From: Ambrosia x helenae
Lineage: Eukaryota; Streptophyta; Magnoliopsida; Asterales; Asteraceae
Assembly (NCBI GenBank): GCA_030844895.1
Contig: CM061231.1
Coordinates: 8,951,618 to 9,015,617 of the forward strand
Reading direction: 5' to 3'
DNA length: 64,000 nt
Position 1 is the stretch's first letter. Each line of letters starts with the position of its first letter. Position numbers and translations under genes: made by a program. Positions 1 to 10,799 of this stretch are shown here, piece by piece. Under the pieces are notes generated by a model, which was given only the letters and a program-made list of their open reading frames with translations, made no database searches and was not told the origin of the DNA.

Positions 1-326
1 AAGGCTTCAACCTTCTATTTTAGACATTGATTTTTAACAGAAAAATCCTTCAAACACTCTCATTGTTATATTCCATTTCTATATTTATTGTGAATCTCTC
101 TAAGTATCTAATTCTCATTTACAACTTAGATTCATAATAAATACTTTGTCATTTATTTAGTTTCAAACATCAAGGGGGAGTTATAACTCTGCCTTTGCAT
201 AAAAAGTGTTGCTTTAACTTATAACATTCCGCTGTGCTTATAATCTGATTTACAAGGACTTGCTAAACACTTAAGTGTCAAGATAGCAAGTTCTTACTTA
301 GCAAACAAGAGCCAACTGATCCAACA
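1..326 (+). repeat. Left (5') LTR of the Sirevirus-like element, 3' part only
   Basis: Identical base for base to 11078-11403. It ends CCAACA, directly before the primer binding site. The window starts just after the point matching the TATAAATAG box of the right LTR, so these bases should correspond roughly to the transcribed R-U5 part. It contains the purine tract AAGGGGGAG at about 172-180, resembling the true PPT. Confidence 0.92.
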
Positions 327-328
327 AT

Positions 329-340
329 TGGTATCAGAGC
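329..340 (+). promoter_or_regulatory. Primer binding site, initiator tRNA-Met type
   Basis: TGGTATCAGAGC, complementary to the 3' end of plant initiator tRNA-Met, lies two bases after the LTR end. It should prime minus-strand cDNA synthesis. Confidence 0.92.
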
Positions 341-487
341 ATTGGTTTATCTGATCACATATCAATCTAACAAATTGAGAATCAGACACAAAGCTCTTAT
401 TGATATTCAATAAAAAGATCAAAAGTTCACTTTTTATCAATATCCATCACTTAAAAGAGTCATCAGACAAATCTATACTCTTTAAAA

Positions 488-3064
488 ATGGATCCACATA
501 ATACTGGTTCTGCCACCAAACCTGCCATGCTTGTGAGAAATGAGTACAATATATGGCAGAAAAGAATGGCACATACCTTGTCACAAACCAACACAGGTTG
601 TTGGAGATCTGTGATATATGGTCCACACAAACCAGTAAACATAAATCTTGAAACTAAAGAAGGGATTCCTAAGGATCCCAAAGACTATACAGATGAGGAT
701 TTCCTAAAACTTGAGCTAGATGCTAAGGCATTCTCTATGTTGGCAATGGCTCTCCCAAATGAAATATACTCTGGCCTTTTACATTGTGAAAGTGCCAAAG
801 AACTTTGGGACTGTCTTAAAGAACAGTTTGGAGGAACTGAAGAGGTGATTGCCAACACCAGAGAAATTTTGGCTCAACAATATGAAACATTTGCTTATAT
901 TAATGGGGAAACTTTGACACAACAATTTGAAAGATTTTCCTCATTAATCTCTGAGCTAAAGTTAAATGGTCAGACCTATACAACAGTATCTATGTTACAT
1001 AGATTTTTAAGGTCTCTACCTGACAAATGGGAAACCTACTCCATTGTCTTAAGATCCTCACCAGATTTTAGCTCCCTCACTCTTACAAAACTCCATGGGA
1101 GATTACTTACTTTTGAGAGAGAAATCGATCAAAAGAAGAAATTACAAACTTCTGGTAAAACTGCTGATGACTACCTACCAGGTAGTACAACACTTTTGGG
1201 ACAAGATTCACCAACTTGTTCCTATGGATCTTATGACAATATTGACATAACCACTGGGATCTCATCAGAAAGATCTTTCCCAGGTTATGACAATGATGAC
1301 CAAAGTCAAACTGCTGATAATCTATGTTTTATCATGGATGATTTGAAAAATTTTAGCAGTGATGACTTGGAAGAAATGGACATACTACACCAACTGGCCA
1401 TGCTAAGCATTAAAACTAACAAGTTTTATAAAAGGTCAGGAAGGAAATTTCCAGGATTGACCAGTAATACAAAAATTGGTTTTGACAAATCTAAACTAAG
1501 ATGTCACAAGTGTCAGAAGTTGGGACACTTTGCTAGAGAGTGTAGAAGCTCTAGCTTTAACCAATCACAATCTGGAAATAACTATAACCCCAATTATAAT
1601 AGGAACAATGGAACTCAAGGGAGTGCTCATTTTGTACAGGCACAAGCTCCTCAACAGCAATATATGCCTCAAGTACAATATGTTCAAGTGCCTGCTCAAC
1701 AGATGCAGAGCCAACAATCAATCCCTCCCTTTCCAGCTGCTCAACTTCCTCCACAGCCTCAACAACCCCCTCAACAAAGCCTCTTTACCTCGGGGTATGT
1801 TGACTGGAGCAGTCTCCCTTATGACACCACAGAGTGTAATCCTGATGCAGACAACAAAGTGTTTGACATCAACTGGGGAGAACCAGACAATGGCAGAAAG
1901 AACTTTGCCTTAATGGCATTTGAAGGCTGTACCTCAAAATCTGCATTGTCTCAGGTATCAAAAGAATCTTTGACAAAACTTTGTTCAAACTCTTGCAAAG
2001 AAACTTTTGCTCTCATAAGAGAGACAAACGTGCACCTACAAGGCAAAGCCAATGATTTAGAAAGAAAATACACACAGATAAAATGTGATTTGGAAAGAAA
2101 ACTGTGTGCTAAAACAAAAGAGGTTTCTAAATTAACTGACTCTGCTATTGAAACCCAAGCACAAATCAAAATGATGCTAAATGACCTGGGAGATGTCAGA
2201 CAAGAGCTTGCTGACACCAGGATCACTTGTGAAAAATGGGTTGAATCTTGTAGGGGGTATCAACTACTGCTAAACAAACAAAGTGCTTCAAATGTTAAGT
2301 TTGGCATAGGATACCATCATGTTGAAACACCAACAGATTTTTCTCCCAAAACTACTGAAGATGGGAGAAGAATTGTTTCAAATGAAACTTCTGAAGGGAA
2401 AGAATGCACATCTTTCCATGAAAACTTTCTAAACAGAAATCCTGGCATTTTTAAAGAAAGTACTTCAGAAGTATTTACAAAAACTGACAACAAGCCATCA
2501 GTAGTTTCATCTACTTCAGGAGTTGAGACCCTGAAAACTACTGATGAGCAAAATCTTTTCACAACTGTCAGAAATTTGCCTTCTGATCAAAAACTTAAGG
2601 CAAAAGAATGTGAAATTTGTGGCCTGTTCAACCACAAAACTGAATTTTGTAGATACAGAAAAGGAATTCAGTTCAATCAAAAATTTAAACAACAGGTTGT
2701 GGGAAATCAAATCAGAAATGATTATGAAAAAGTCTTTAAACCCAAGAAACAACAACCTGAAAACACCTTTTCTCAGAAAAAGATAAAATCTCAACCAAAA
2801 TCTTTTTCTCAAAATTCCTTGTCAGTAGTTAGACCAGAATCATCAGCAGTTTCACAAACTGCTGAGAATCAAAATCTAAAGAACATGGTAGAACTACTGA
2901 TGACCAAGGTTGATGGTGGTCCTAAAAAGGATACCACCATGGTTCCTCATGAAAAATCCATTGCCAAAAAGACATGGATTTCTCAACCTGGTCAAGAACA
3001 AACTGTAACTGTTCTCAAGAGCAAACCCAAAGCCAAACAGGCTTGGGTTTCCAAATCTAACTAA
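488..3064 (+). CDS. Gag-like protein of the Sirevirus-like element (858 aa)
   Basis: Structural nucleocapsid protein that should package the element RNA in cytoplasmic particles. The N-terminal ~230 residues resemble the copia Gag region ([11 protein letters not shown], then [13 protein letters not shown]). A CCHC zinc knuckle [14 protein letters not shown] is at residues 339-352. A Q/P-rich stretch follows (about 380-450), then a long charged, probably coiled-coil region (about 495-610), and a second CCHC knuckle [14 protein letters not shown] at 708-721. The protein is much longer than a usual copia Gag, as in Sireviruses. ATG at 488 is the first Met of the open frame, 148 bases after the primer site. 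The stop is 11 bases before the first ATG of pol, which lies in a different frame. Confidence 0.9.
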   Translation: MDPHNTGSATKPAMLVRNEYNIWQKRMAHTLSQTNTGCWRSVIYGPHKPVNINLETKEGIPKDPKDYTDEDFLKLELDAKAFSMLAMALPNEIYSGLLHCESAKELWDCLKEQFGGTEEVIANTREILAQQYETFAYINGETLTQQFERFSSLISELKLNGQTYTTVSMLHRFLRSLPDKWETYSIVLRSSPDFSSLTLTKLHGRLLTFEREIDQKKKLQTSGKTADDYLPGSTTLLGQDSPTCSYGSYDNIDITTGISSERSFPGYDNDDQSQTADNLCFIMDDLKNFSSDDLEEMDILHQLAMLSIKTNKFYKRSGRKFPGLTSNTKIGFDKSKLRCHKCQKLGHFARECRSSSFNQSQSGNNYNPNYNRNNGTQGSAHFVQAQAPQQQYMPQVQYVQVPAQQMQSQQSIPPFPAAQLPPQPQQPPQQSLFTSGYVDWSSLPYDTTECNPDADNKVFDINWGEPDNGRKNFALMAFEGCTSKSALSQVSKESLTKLCSNSCKETFALIRETNVHLQGKANDLERKYTQIKCDLERKLCAKTKEVSKLTDSAIETQAQIKMMLNDLGDVRQELADTRITCEKWVESCRGYQLLLNKQSASNVKFGIGYHHVETPTDFSPKTTEDGRRIVSNETSEGKECTSFHENFLNRNPGIFKESTSEVFTKTDNKPSVVSSTSGVETLKTTDEQNLFTTVRNLPSDQKLKAKECEICGLFNHKTEFCRYRKGIQFNQKFKQQVVGNQIRNDYEKVFKPKKQQPENTFSQKKIKSQPKSFSQNSLSVVRPESSAVSQTAENQNLKNMVELLMTKVDGGPKKDTTMVPHEKSIAKKTWISQPGQEQTVTVLKSKPKAKQAWVSKSN

Positions 3065-3075
3065 TTTGCTTTTAT

Positions 3076-5526
3076 GTGCAGAGAGTTTCCAGGGGCTTAA
3101 ACAGCATATGGTATGTTGATAGTGGAGGCTCTATGCACATGACTGGATGCAGATACCTGATAAACAACTTTATCAGCCAAAGAGAAGGATCTGTGTCCTT
3201 TGGGAACAATGCCAAGGGATATGTGCTAGGACATGGCAATGTCTCCTCTGGCAAAATACAGTTTGACAAGGTCAATCTGGTGGAAAATCTTGAATACAAC
3301 TTGCTGAGCGTGTCACAAATGTGTGATAAAGGATATTCTTCCTTTTTCACAAAGACAGCTTGCAAGATCATCTCACCAGAAGGACAGAAGTTGATTGAGA
3401 AGATTATAGAAGATCATACTTTGCTGATTGCCAAAAGATGTGGCAATGTCTATGCAGTGGACATTGAGAAAGACAAAGTATTGAACAACACTGCCTGTTT
3501 CTTCTCAAGGGCATCAACTTCAGAAACAGATCTCTGGCACAGGAGACTTGGCCATGTGAACTTTAAAACCATAAATAAAGTCACAAAAATGGGCTTGGTC
3601 AGAGGTCTACCTTTGAAAGTATACCAGTGTCAAGAACACTGTGTATCCTGTTTAAAGGGAAAACAGCATAAGTCCTCCTATAAGTCTATTGAAGAATCAA
3701 AAACAACTGCATGTCTTCAACTACTCCATATGGACTTATTTGGACCTGTCAAGATCATGAGCCTTGGTAAAAAGAAGTACTGCTTAGTCATCATTGATGA
3801 CTACTCAAGATTCACATGGGTATTCTTCTTATTTTCCAAGGATGAGGCTGCTGAAATCATCAAGTTCTTCATTCTACAAGTAGAGAAACAATATTCTCTA
3901 TCTGTCAAAACCATTAGAAGTGACAATGGGACAGAGTTCAGGAACAAAACTCTGGATGAATTCTGTTTGTCTAAAGGGATTATTAGACAATACAGTGTTC
4001 CCAGAACTCCTGAACAAAATGGTGTAGTAGAAAGGAAGAACAGAACATTGATAGAAGGAGCAAGAACAATGTTAGCTGATTCTGGACTGCCATTGTACTT
4101 TTGGGCAGAAGCAGTTAACACAGCATGTTATGTTCAGAATAGAGTTCTTGTGGTCAAGAGACATTCCAAGACTGCCTATGAAGTTCTTCATGGCATGAAG
4201 CCCCTTATCTCCTTTTTCAGGGCTTTTGGATGTCAATGTTTCATCTTGAACATCAAGGAATCTATCTCAAAGTTTGCTGCCAAAGTTGACTCAGGTTACT
4301 TTCTTGGTTACTCTTCAACTAGAAAAGCCTACAAGGTTTTTAATTCTCACACCAGGATAGTAGAAGAAACATTGAATGTCAAGTTCAATGAGTCAAAACA
4401 CACTCTTATTCCAGCACATCCTGCTGAACTCTTTGACCTTGACAACTTTCACTTTGGACCTGAAAAGGCTGTTACTTCTTCCAAACCTACTTATTATGGT
4501 AATCAAAGGTTTGAAGATGAGGATCCTGCACCATGGACTCCTCAAACAGTCATTAAGTCAACTACAACACCATCAGAAGTTCTTCAAACTTCTGATCAAA
4601 CAAATACTGAAGGCCAAACTCAAACATCTGCTTCAGCACCTGCAACTACTGAAGAAGCTGCAACTGCTGAACCAGATATCATAGACCTCAGTAGTTTGTT
4701 TGAAGAACAAGAGCCACCTACACCTGTCAGTGGTTTACAACAACTGATTGAACACAGAGATCATCCACTTGATCAAATCATGGGTGATATAGCTACAGGT
4801 GTTCTGACCAGAAACCAGCTCTCCAACTTTTGCCTATTCTCAGCCTTTATTTCACAGTTGGAACCAAAGAAGTACCAGGAAGCCCTCAAAGACAATAATT
4901 GGGTGCAGGCTATGCAAGATGAACTACTACAGTTCAACAAGCAACAGGTCTGGGAAATCTGTCCCTTACCTCAAAACAAGCAACCAATTGGTACAAGATG
5001 GGTTTTCAGGAACAAACAAGATGAAGCTGGTATGATAATCAAGAACAAGGCAAGACTGGTAGTTCAAGGGTACTCTCAAGAAGAGGGAATTGACTATGAT
5101 GAAACCTTTGCTCCAGTTGCAAGGCTTGAGGCCATCAGGTTATTTCTGGCCTATGCCATTACCAACAAAATTAAAGTTTATCAAATGGATGTGAAAAGTG
5201 CATTTTTGTATGGAAAAATCAAGGAGGAGGTGTATGTCTGTCAGCCACCTGGGTTTGAGGATCCTTCTCATCCTGAGTGGGTGTACAGACTGGATAAAGC
5301 TCTATATGGGCTCAAACAGGCTCCAAGAGCCTGGTATGATACACTCTCCACCTTTTTACTCAAAAATAACTTTACAAGAGGTGCCATTGATAAAACACTT
5401 TTCATTAAACATGTTGGAAATCATGTCTTACTTGTTCAAATTTATGTTGATGATATCATCTTTGGTTCAAAAACACAAAATTGTGTGATGATTTTAAGAA
5501 ACTCATGCAATCAAAATTTGAGATGA
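3076..5526 (+). CDS. Pol, N-terminal part: protease, integrase and most of reverse transcriptase
   Basis: Aspartic protease DSG at residues 15-17 ([13 protein letters not shown]). The GAG-pre-integrase zinc region starts at LWHRRLGH (about 153), with CVSCLKGKQ further on. Integrase catalytic residues are D220, D283 (SDNGTEF) and E319, a DD35E spacing. RT begins near residue 607 and reaches the YVDD box at 790-793. The frame then leaves the conserved track and stops 23 codons later; RT homology continues in another frame from about 5481, so one frameshift lies near 5475-5482. ATG 3076 is the first in frame, but protein homology does not prove it is used; gag and pol are in different frames, so expression needs frameshifting, re-initiation or splicing. 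TTTATGTGCAG at 3070-3080 resembles a 3' splice site. Confidence 0.88.
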   Translation: MQRVSRGLNSIWYVDSGGSMHMTGCRYLINNFISQREGSVSFGNNAKGYVLGHGNVSSGKIQFDKVNLVENLEYNLLSVSQMCDKGYSSFFTKTACKIISPEGQKLIEKIIEDHTLLIAKRCGNVYAVDIEKDKVLNNTACFFSRASTSETDLWHRRLGHVNFKTINKVTKMGLVRGLPLKVYQCQEHCVSCLKGKQHKSSYKSIEESKTTACLQLLHMDLFGPVKIMSLGKKKYCLVIIDDYSRFTWVFFLFSKDEAAEIIKFFILQVEKQYSLSVKTIRSDNGTEFRNKTLDEFCLSKGIIRQYSVPRTPEQNGVVERKNRTLIEGARTMLADSGLPLYFWAEAVNTACYVQNRVLVVKRHSKTAYEVLHGMKPLISFFRAFGCQCFILNIKESISKFAAKVDSGYFLGYSSTRKAYKVFNSHTRIVEETLNVKFNESKHTLIPAHPAELFDLDNFHFGPEKAVTSSKPTYYGNQRFEDEDPAPWTPQTVIKSTTTPSEVLQTSDQTNTEGQTQTSASAPATTEEAATAEPDIIDLSSLFEEQEPPTPVSGLQQLIEHRDHPLDQIMGDIATGVLTRNQLSNFCLFSAFISQLEPKKYQEALKDNNWVQAMQDELLQFNKQQVWEICPLPQNKQPIGTRWVFRNKQDEAGMIIKNKARLVVQGYSQEEGIDYDETFAPVARLEAIRLFLAYAITNKIKVYQMDVKSAFLYGKIKEEVYVCQPPGFEDPSHPEWVYRLDKALYGLKQAPRAWYDTLSTFLLKNNFTRGAIDKTLFIKHVGNHVLLVQIYVDDIIFGSKTQNCVMILRNSCNQNLR

Positions 5527-6383
5527 GTACCATGGGAGAACTGCAGTACTTTCTAGGACTGCAGATCAAACAACAAACAAATGGAACTTTTATACATCAA
5601 TCAAAATATGTTAAAGAATTATTGAACAAATTTTCTTTAAATGACTGTAAATCATGTTCCACTCCCATGACACCTATCACACAAGTTGAACCTGATGATC
5701 AAGGAAAACAGGTTGATCAAACCATGTACAGATGCATGATAGGTTCCCTTTTATACTTAACTGCTTCTAGACCAGATATTATGTTTTCAACATGTGTCTG
5801 TGCTAGATATCAATCAGCACCAAGGGAATCACACCTTATTGCAGTCAAAAGAATTTTTAGATATCTGAAAGGAACACCAACACTGGGAATTTGGTATCCT
5901 GCTTCAAGCAATACCAAGTTATCAGCATTTTCAGATAGTGACTATGCAGGGTGTAAGATGACAAGAAAGTCAACATCTGGTGGTTGTCAATTCCTGGGTA
6001 ACTGTCTAGTGTCATGGCAATCAAAGAAGCAAACATCTGTTGCAACTTCAACTGCTGAAGCTGAATACATTGCAGCTGCAAGTTGTACATCACAGATACA
6101 ATGGCTCCAATATCAACTTCTTGATTATGGAATCAAAGAGAACAAGACACCTTTGTTTGTAGACAGCAAATCTGCCATTAGCATCATTCAAAATCCGGTA
6201 CAGTTCTCAAAAACTAAACATATTGAGATCAGGTACCATTTCATAAGAGATTGCTATGAAAAAGGCAAGATTGAGGTGAAGCATGTAGCAACAGCTAATC
6301 AGATAGCTGACATCTTCACTAAGCCCCTTGACACATCAACATTTCAGAAGTTAGTTTCCATGCTTGGAATGCTAAATTTGTAA
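5481..6383 (+). pseudogene. Pol, C-terminal part: end of reverse transcriptase and RNase H, out of frame
   Basis: Continues the RT domain in the frame after the break ([14 protein letters not shown], then GELQYFLGLQI). It carries the copia RT/RNase H landmarks SRPDIMFSTC, FSDSDYAGC, STAEAEYIAAA, FVDSKSAI and IEIRYHFIRD, with acidic residues in the expected places. There is no real ATG at its left edge; the first conserved codon is TTG. It ends at TAA 6381-6383. Because the LTRs are identical, the one-frame break is either very young or a base-calling error in the A-rich run at 5477-5480. Confidence 0.85.
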
Positions 6384-7145
6384 GTGTTTATTTTATTTTT
6401 TTTTGCATATCAGTTAGAATCCAAGTTAACACTTGATTCTACCCAACTCTACATCAAACTTCTACATCAATCACTACTGTTATGCATCAAAATTTTTCTT
6501 TTTCCTTTTTCCATCCTTGATTCCATCCTGTTCATCATGGTGGGATCAAAATGAAAAATTTTTCTTTTTCCTTTTTCCACCCTTGATTCCATCCTGTTTA
6601 CCTTGGTGGATTTCAAGTTAACCTTTTCCATCTTTTTTCTGGTTTTCACTTACAAATGTCAAAAGTCTGAAACAAAACTTCTGAAAAACAAAAACAAGTT
6701 TGAGAGAAACTACTGATGAACAAAAATCATCAGTATGGGGATAACTTTCTGAAAAAGTGTGTAACTTCTGATAAAATAAATTTCAGAAGTTATGAATAAA
6801 GTATTTATAAAAACATTTCTCATCAGATGTTAAAACTGCTGAAGAGAAAATGGGAACTACTGATGAAGTAATCCTTCATCAGCAGTTTAAGTCAAAAGGG
6901 CAAATCTGACTTTTCCCATCATCAGAGGTTTGACCTAATCAGTTTAAAACCTCTGATGAAGAGATTTTAACCAAAGGCGGTTTTAAAACTTCTAATAAAG
7001 AAGATTCAAGCGGTTAAAACTCCAAATAAATATCTTTTCTACACACTTATCCTTTTAAACTCACAAATATCCCTCCTTCTCTCTCAAATCTCTCTCAAAA
7101 CCTAAACCTGCAAAATTCACTGTTCGATCAAACACTCAAACCACA
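6384..7145 (+). other. Untranslated spacer between pol and the third ORF
   Basis: No gene seen. It holds a direct duplication of a 66-base unit (6491-6556 and 6557-6622, the second copy decaying toward its end). It is also rich in short variants of ACTGCTGAAG, CTTCTGATGAA and their complements (CATCAGCAGT, CATCAGAAGTT) between about 6700 and 7000. The same words recur inside the third ORF and in the LTR. Confidence 0.7.
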
Positions 7146-10100
7146 ATGGCTCTAGTTCTAAAACAGGGACACAATCAAAGAGCCTTTCTTGAAAAACAAG
7201 AAGGCTGGTCCCAATATGATGAGATCATTGATCTTGTCATCAAATCCCAATACTTTACTGCTCTCACAATTAACCAACCAATTCACACTGAAACTCTGAA
7301 TGAGTTCTGGGCAAATGCTGAGACGGTTACAATGGGTGGTGAGGTCATTTCCCTCAACTCAAAGATAAAAGGGAAACAACTGACCATCACACCGGCCACA
7401 CTAGCAACAAGACTGGGTCTGGATGATGTAGCTGCCCCTGACCATGTTGCTAACAAAGATATTCATCTAACCATGACTGAGTGTGGTTATCAAGGTACTC
7501 TCTCCCATGCTACAATATTCAAAAAATATTTTGAACCAAAATACAAACTTTTGTTTCATTATATAATTATGTGTTTGAGTCCAAAAACAGGGTCATATGA
7601 CCAGATGCCCTCCACTTTTCAACCAATATTTCATTCCATTGTGAATGAAACCAAATTCAGGGCATCAAAACTGTTTTTCCATGAGTTGGTGTTACATCAC
7701 AATAATACCAAGAAAAAGTTTTTGTTGTACCCAAGGTTCATTATGCAATGCATAATAGGAGAACTGGGTAATGAGGTGCTTGTGGGAAAAATCTCAACTT
7801 TAAACCCTTTAACATCACAAGCATACTCAAGACTGAACAAACCGGCTGCCTGGCCAGAAGATGATCAGGGAGAACAACAACAAGTCCCCCTGAAGCCCAC
7901 ATCTTCCACACCCACACCACCAAAAGCCAAAAAGCCCAAGCCAACAAAAACTGCAACCCACCAACCCAAAAGAAAAGCTATTCAGGAGGTTGAGATGCCT
8001 GAACATGCTCTTGAGCATTCTGCTCTTCAAATTGTTGAGACTGAAACACCCTCTCAGTCTCATCCATCTCAAACCCCACCAAGAGCACCCATATCTGTTC
8101 AATTCAAAAGAAAAAGACTTAGAAAAACATATCAAACACACTCTTCTTTTGAAACTGCTGAACAACAACCTATTGCCCAAACTACTGAACCATCCCCACA
8201 AATTTCTGAACAAGAGGCAATAGAAATTGCCAAACTTCTCTCTGGGCTAAAAGAGAATGTCCCATCTGATCATGTCAGTCCCCATCAACCACAACAACCA
8301 GGGGACATAACTACTACATTAGACATGGATGTGGACATCACTAGCCCTATCCCAAGAGATGAGGGTGGACCAGAGTCTTTAAGCCCAATTTTAGAGACTC
8401 TTGGGGCATCTGAGGCTGCTACTACTCAGTTACCACCCAGTGGTGGATCTGAGGACAGAAGTAACATAGCTAAGACCTCAGATGTGGCAACTACTGATGA
8501 AGGCTTAATGCCTGAAGTAGGAAATCCTCAGTACCAAGAAACAGAGGTTCATGAGAGAACTGAGTTGGGCTCAGCTCATGATTTAACTGAGACAGTCCTC
8601 ATTGAGGGCAACATCAGGGATACAGATGATTCCATTAGTTTGGATGATGTTTCACAATTTAAAACTACTGAATTGACGGCACTTTCTGAAGGTCCTGTTG
8701 CAAAGGTATCCAGGCTCAAGAAGCCAGTCACCTCTGCACAGGTTAAAGCCCACTCAATCCATAAAACCCCTAGAGTGGCATCCTCTGTACAACATGAGGA
8801 TCTCCCAAAAACACCCCCTTCACAGCAAATGCCTACCCAATTCCCTGGGCAAACAAGCATAGACCTGAACCAGCTATGCAGCCCAGAGGGTCCCCTGTAC
8901 CACATGATGAATACACTCATCAGAAATCACTTCCAAACATATACAGCTGACTTGGAGCTGTCAATCAAGAACCAATTTGGAGTGATTAAAACCAAGATGA
9001 ACGATCTGTCTAACAAAATAGACTACAACAGCCAGCATATTGCTCATCTTCAAGGACACTTCTCCCAACCCTCTGCTTCAAGGGTTAGAATTGATGAATC
9101 CAAAAAGGGGGAGAAGATCAGGGAACCTAAGGAGTCATTCCAAGCCAGAGTAAAGGCAAGAGTGGCACTCCTTGAAAGAGATCTGAAAGATCAGGCCAGG
9201 AAAGAAAAATTGGCCAAACAGTTTGGTGTCTCAATTGAAGAAATTGAAGCTGCTGAGAAAGAAGATGAGACCCAAAGTTCTGAAGATTCCCTAAGGTGTA
9301 ATGAAGAAACTTCTGATGACCAAACTTCTGATGAAGAATCAGAAAGTACTGAAGACAATCCTTCAGTAGCTGACAAACCATCAGCAGTTGTCAGCACATC
9401 AGAAGTTAACACTTCCCAACCTCAAACAACTGAACCTTCCAGAACCACTGCTCCCATTCAACCAACATCTGATCCCATCAGGCCTACATCTGTTACTACA
9501 ATGACTGTATTAAACCCTTCTCCTATCTCTCAATCAGCTGAACTATTAGAGAAGAGTTTAATTGCAGCCAACAAGAAGGCCAGAGAAGATCAGATTTGGA
9601 AATCTCTGGAAGAAAGGGATGATTTGGACTTAAGCCATGAAGAAAAACTTCAGGCTTATGCAGCTGAACTACAAAGGCAGGCTAGCCTTGATGAGATTGC
9701 TGAACAGGATAAAAGACAACAACTGGTGTCTTATATTACCAAGAACAGCAAGACTAAAGCCTTTACACTCAAAGGACTCTCTATGCAAGAGCTGACAAGA
9801 AGAGCACAACTGCTTGCAGACAAAATGGCCACAAGCAAAGATGGAAAGGCCAAGAGAGCCCAGATAATAGAAGAGCTAGTAGCAGAAGGATATGGTTCAA
9901 AAGCCTCTGTATCCAGATGGAAAGAAGAAAGACTAATGGATACCTATAGAAAATACTTGGCTGCCAAGGCTGCAAATCCTGAGAAGTTTCAAACTGCTGA
10001 TCCTTCAAGATCAGTAGTTAGAACTTCTGGTGTATCTAGAAGATCTGCTGCTCAGAAGAAGAAGACAGAGTACAATGTCAAAACTGATTTCAAAATGGTA

Positions 10101-10799
10101 CTACTTGAGGGAAGCTCAATAGTCCATTCAGATTTTGACATTGAGGAGAAACCTCTGTTAACACAGTTCAGGGATCCTTCCACTTTTGCTTATCAAATAC
10201 AAAAGACAATCAAAGAAAAGCTGCATACCAAAGTAGTGACTGAACACCATCTCCCAACTGTTCAGATGCCTGGTATGCAACAACATCAACAAGGAAGAGA
10301 ATCCCACCTGAGGCTATCTGAAACTGAAGACATCCAGCACTCAGGACCATCAACCCAAGGGACAAGTCTGGTTCCCTATTCTTCTGACTTTAACAAGTCA
10401 AAGATCCCTATCATCAGATGGTCACTTACTGATAACAACTCAGTACTGTTGACAAGAAGAGACTTCTCAAGCAGGGCTTACAAGAAGATCAGTGATCTGA
10501 AGAAACTGTCAACACAAGACCTGCTCACAATTCAACATCTAGAACCACAGAGAGGATCTCTGTCTGATGATCAGTACAACCAGCTCAAGAACACCATGTA
10601 CAAAGAGATATGGAAGATTGTTCAAGACAGAAGAAACACAAAAGGAATTAGTAAGGTTTTGGCTTCATCAATCCAGGGGGAGATTGTTAGGACAAAGAGG
10701 ATTGGTGAAACCACTTTTGTAAACCTTAGTCTAATTCACTTCTGTCATTTTTGGCTAAGTATAAAAGTACTGAATAGAAGACAAGAAACTGCTGATTAG
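7146..10799 (+). CDS. Third, envelope-position ORF of the Sirevirus-like element (1217 aa)
   Basis: A long uninterrupted ORF at the place where Sireviruses carry their so-called env-like gene. The N-terminal ~215 residues look globular (QYDEIIDLVIKSQYFTAL, then TPATLATRLGLDDVA). The rest is mostly disordered, rich in T, S, P, E and K, with a K/P-rich basic patch near 258-280 and coiled-coil-like charged stretches near 660-720 and 800-960. I see no signal peptide and no convincing internal membrane span. The only hydrophobic run (LSLIHFCHFWLSI) is at the extreme C-terminus, encoded inside the LTR, since the LTR begins at 10685, about codon 1180. ATG 7146 begins the frame and follows a pyrimidine-rich leader. 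A true envelope function is not supported by what is visible. Confidence 0.75.
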   Translation: MALVLKQGHNQRAFLEKQEGWSQYDEIIDLVIKSQYFTALTINQPIHTETLNEFWANAETVTMGGEVISLNSKIKGKQLTITPATLATRLGLDDVAAPDHVANKDIHLTMTECGYQGTLSHATIFKKYFEPKYKLLFHYIIMCLSPKTGSYDQMPSTFQPIFHSIVNETKFRASKLFFHELVLHHNNTKKKFLLYPRFIMQCIIGELGNEVLVGKISTLNPLTSQAYSRLNKPAAWPEDDQGEQQQVPLKPTSSTPTPPKAKKPKPTKTATHQPKRKAIQEVEMPEHALEHSALQIVETETPSQSHPSQTPPRAPISVQFKRKRLRKTYQTHSSFETAEQQPIAQTTEPSPQISEQEAIEIAKLLSGLKENVPSDHVSPHQPQQPGDITTTLDMDVDITSPIPRDEGGPESLSPILETLGASEAATTQLPPSGGSEDRSNIAKTSDVATTDEGLMPEVGNPQYQETEVHERTELGSAHDLTETVLIEGNIRDTDDSISLDDVSQFKTTELTALSEGPVAKVSRLKKPVTSAQVKAHSIHKTPRVASSVQHEDLPKTPPSQQMPTQFPGQTSIDLNQLCSPEGPLYHMMNTLIRNHFQTYTADLELSIKNQFGVIKTKMNDLSNKIDYNSQHIAHLQGHFSQPSASRVRIDESKKGEKIREPKESFQARVKARVALLERDLKDQARKEKLAKQFGVSIEEIEAAEKEDETQSSEDSLRCNEETSDDQTSDEESESTEDNPSVADKPSAVVSTSEVNTSQPQTTEPSRTTAPIQPTSDPIRPTSVTTMTVLNPSPISQSAELLEKSLIAANKKAREDQIWKSLEERDDLDLSHEEKLQAYAAELQRQASLDEIAEQDKRQQLVSYITKNSKTKAFTLKGLSMQELTRRAQLLADKMATSKDGKAKRAQIIEELVAEGYGSKASVSRWKEERLMDTYRKYLAAKAANPEKFQTADPSRSVVRTSGVSRRSAAQKKKTEYNVKTDFKMVLLEGSSIVHSDFDIEEKPLLTQFRDPSTFAYQIQKTIKEKLHTKVVTEHHLPTVQMPGMQQHQQGRESHLRLSETEDIQHSGPSTQGTSLVPYSSDFNKSKIPIIRWSLTDNNSVLLTRRDFSSRAYKKISDLKKLSTQDLLTIQHLEPQRGSLSDDQYNQLKNTMYKEIWKIVQDRRNTKGISKVLASSIQGEIVRTKRIGETTFVNLSLIHFCHFWLSIKVLNRRQETAD
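10675..10684 (+). promoter_or_regulatory. Polypurine tract of the Sirevirus-like element
   Basis: AGGGGGAGA followed by T sits directly before the TGTTAG that starts the right LTR. It is the usual primer site for plus-strand synthesis. It lies inside the third ORF. Confidence 0.8.

Noticed and set aside
329..340. tRNA-Met gene at TGGTATCAGAGC sites
   Set aside because: Only the 12-18 bases of a primer binding site are present, each directly next to an LTR end.
7146..10799. Calling the third ORF a true retroviral envelope
   Set aside because: No signal peptide, furin-like site or internal transmembrane span is visible; only its position matches.
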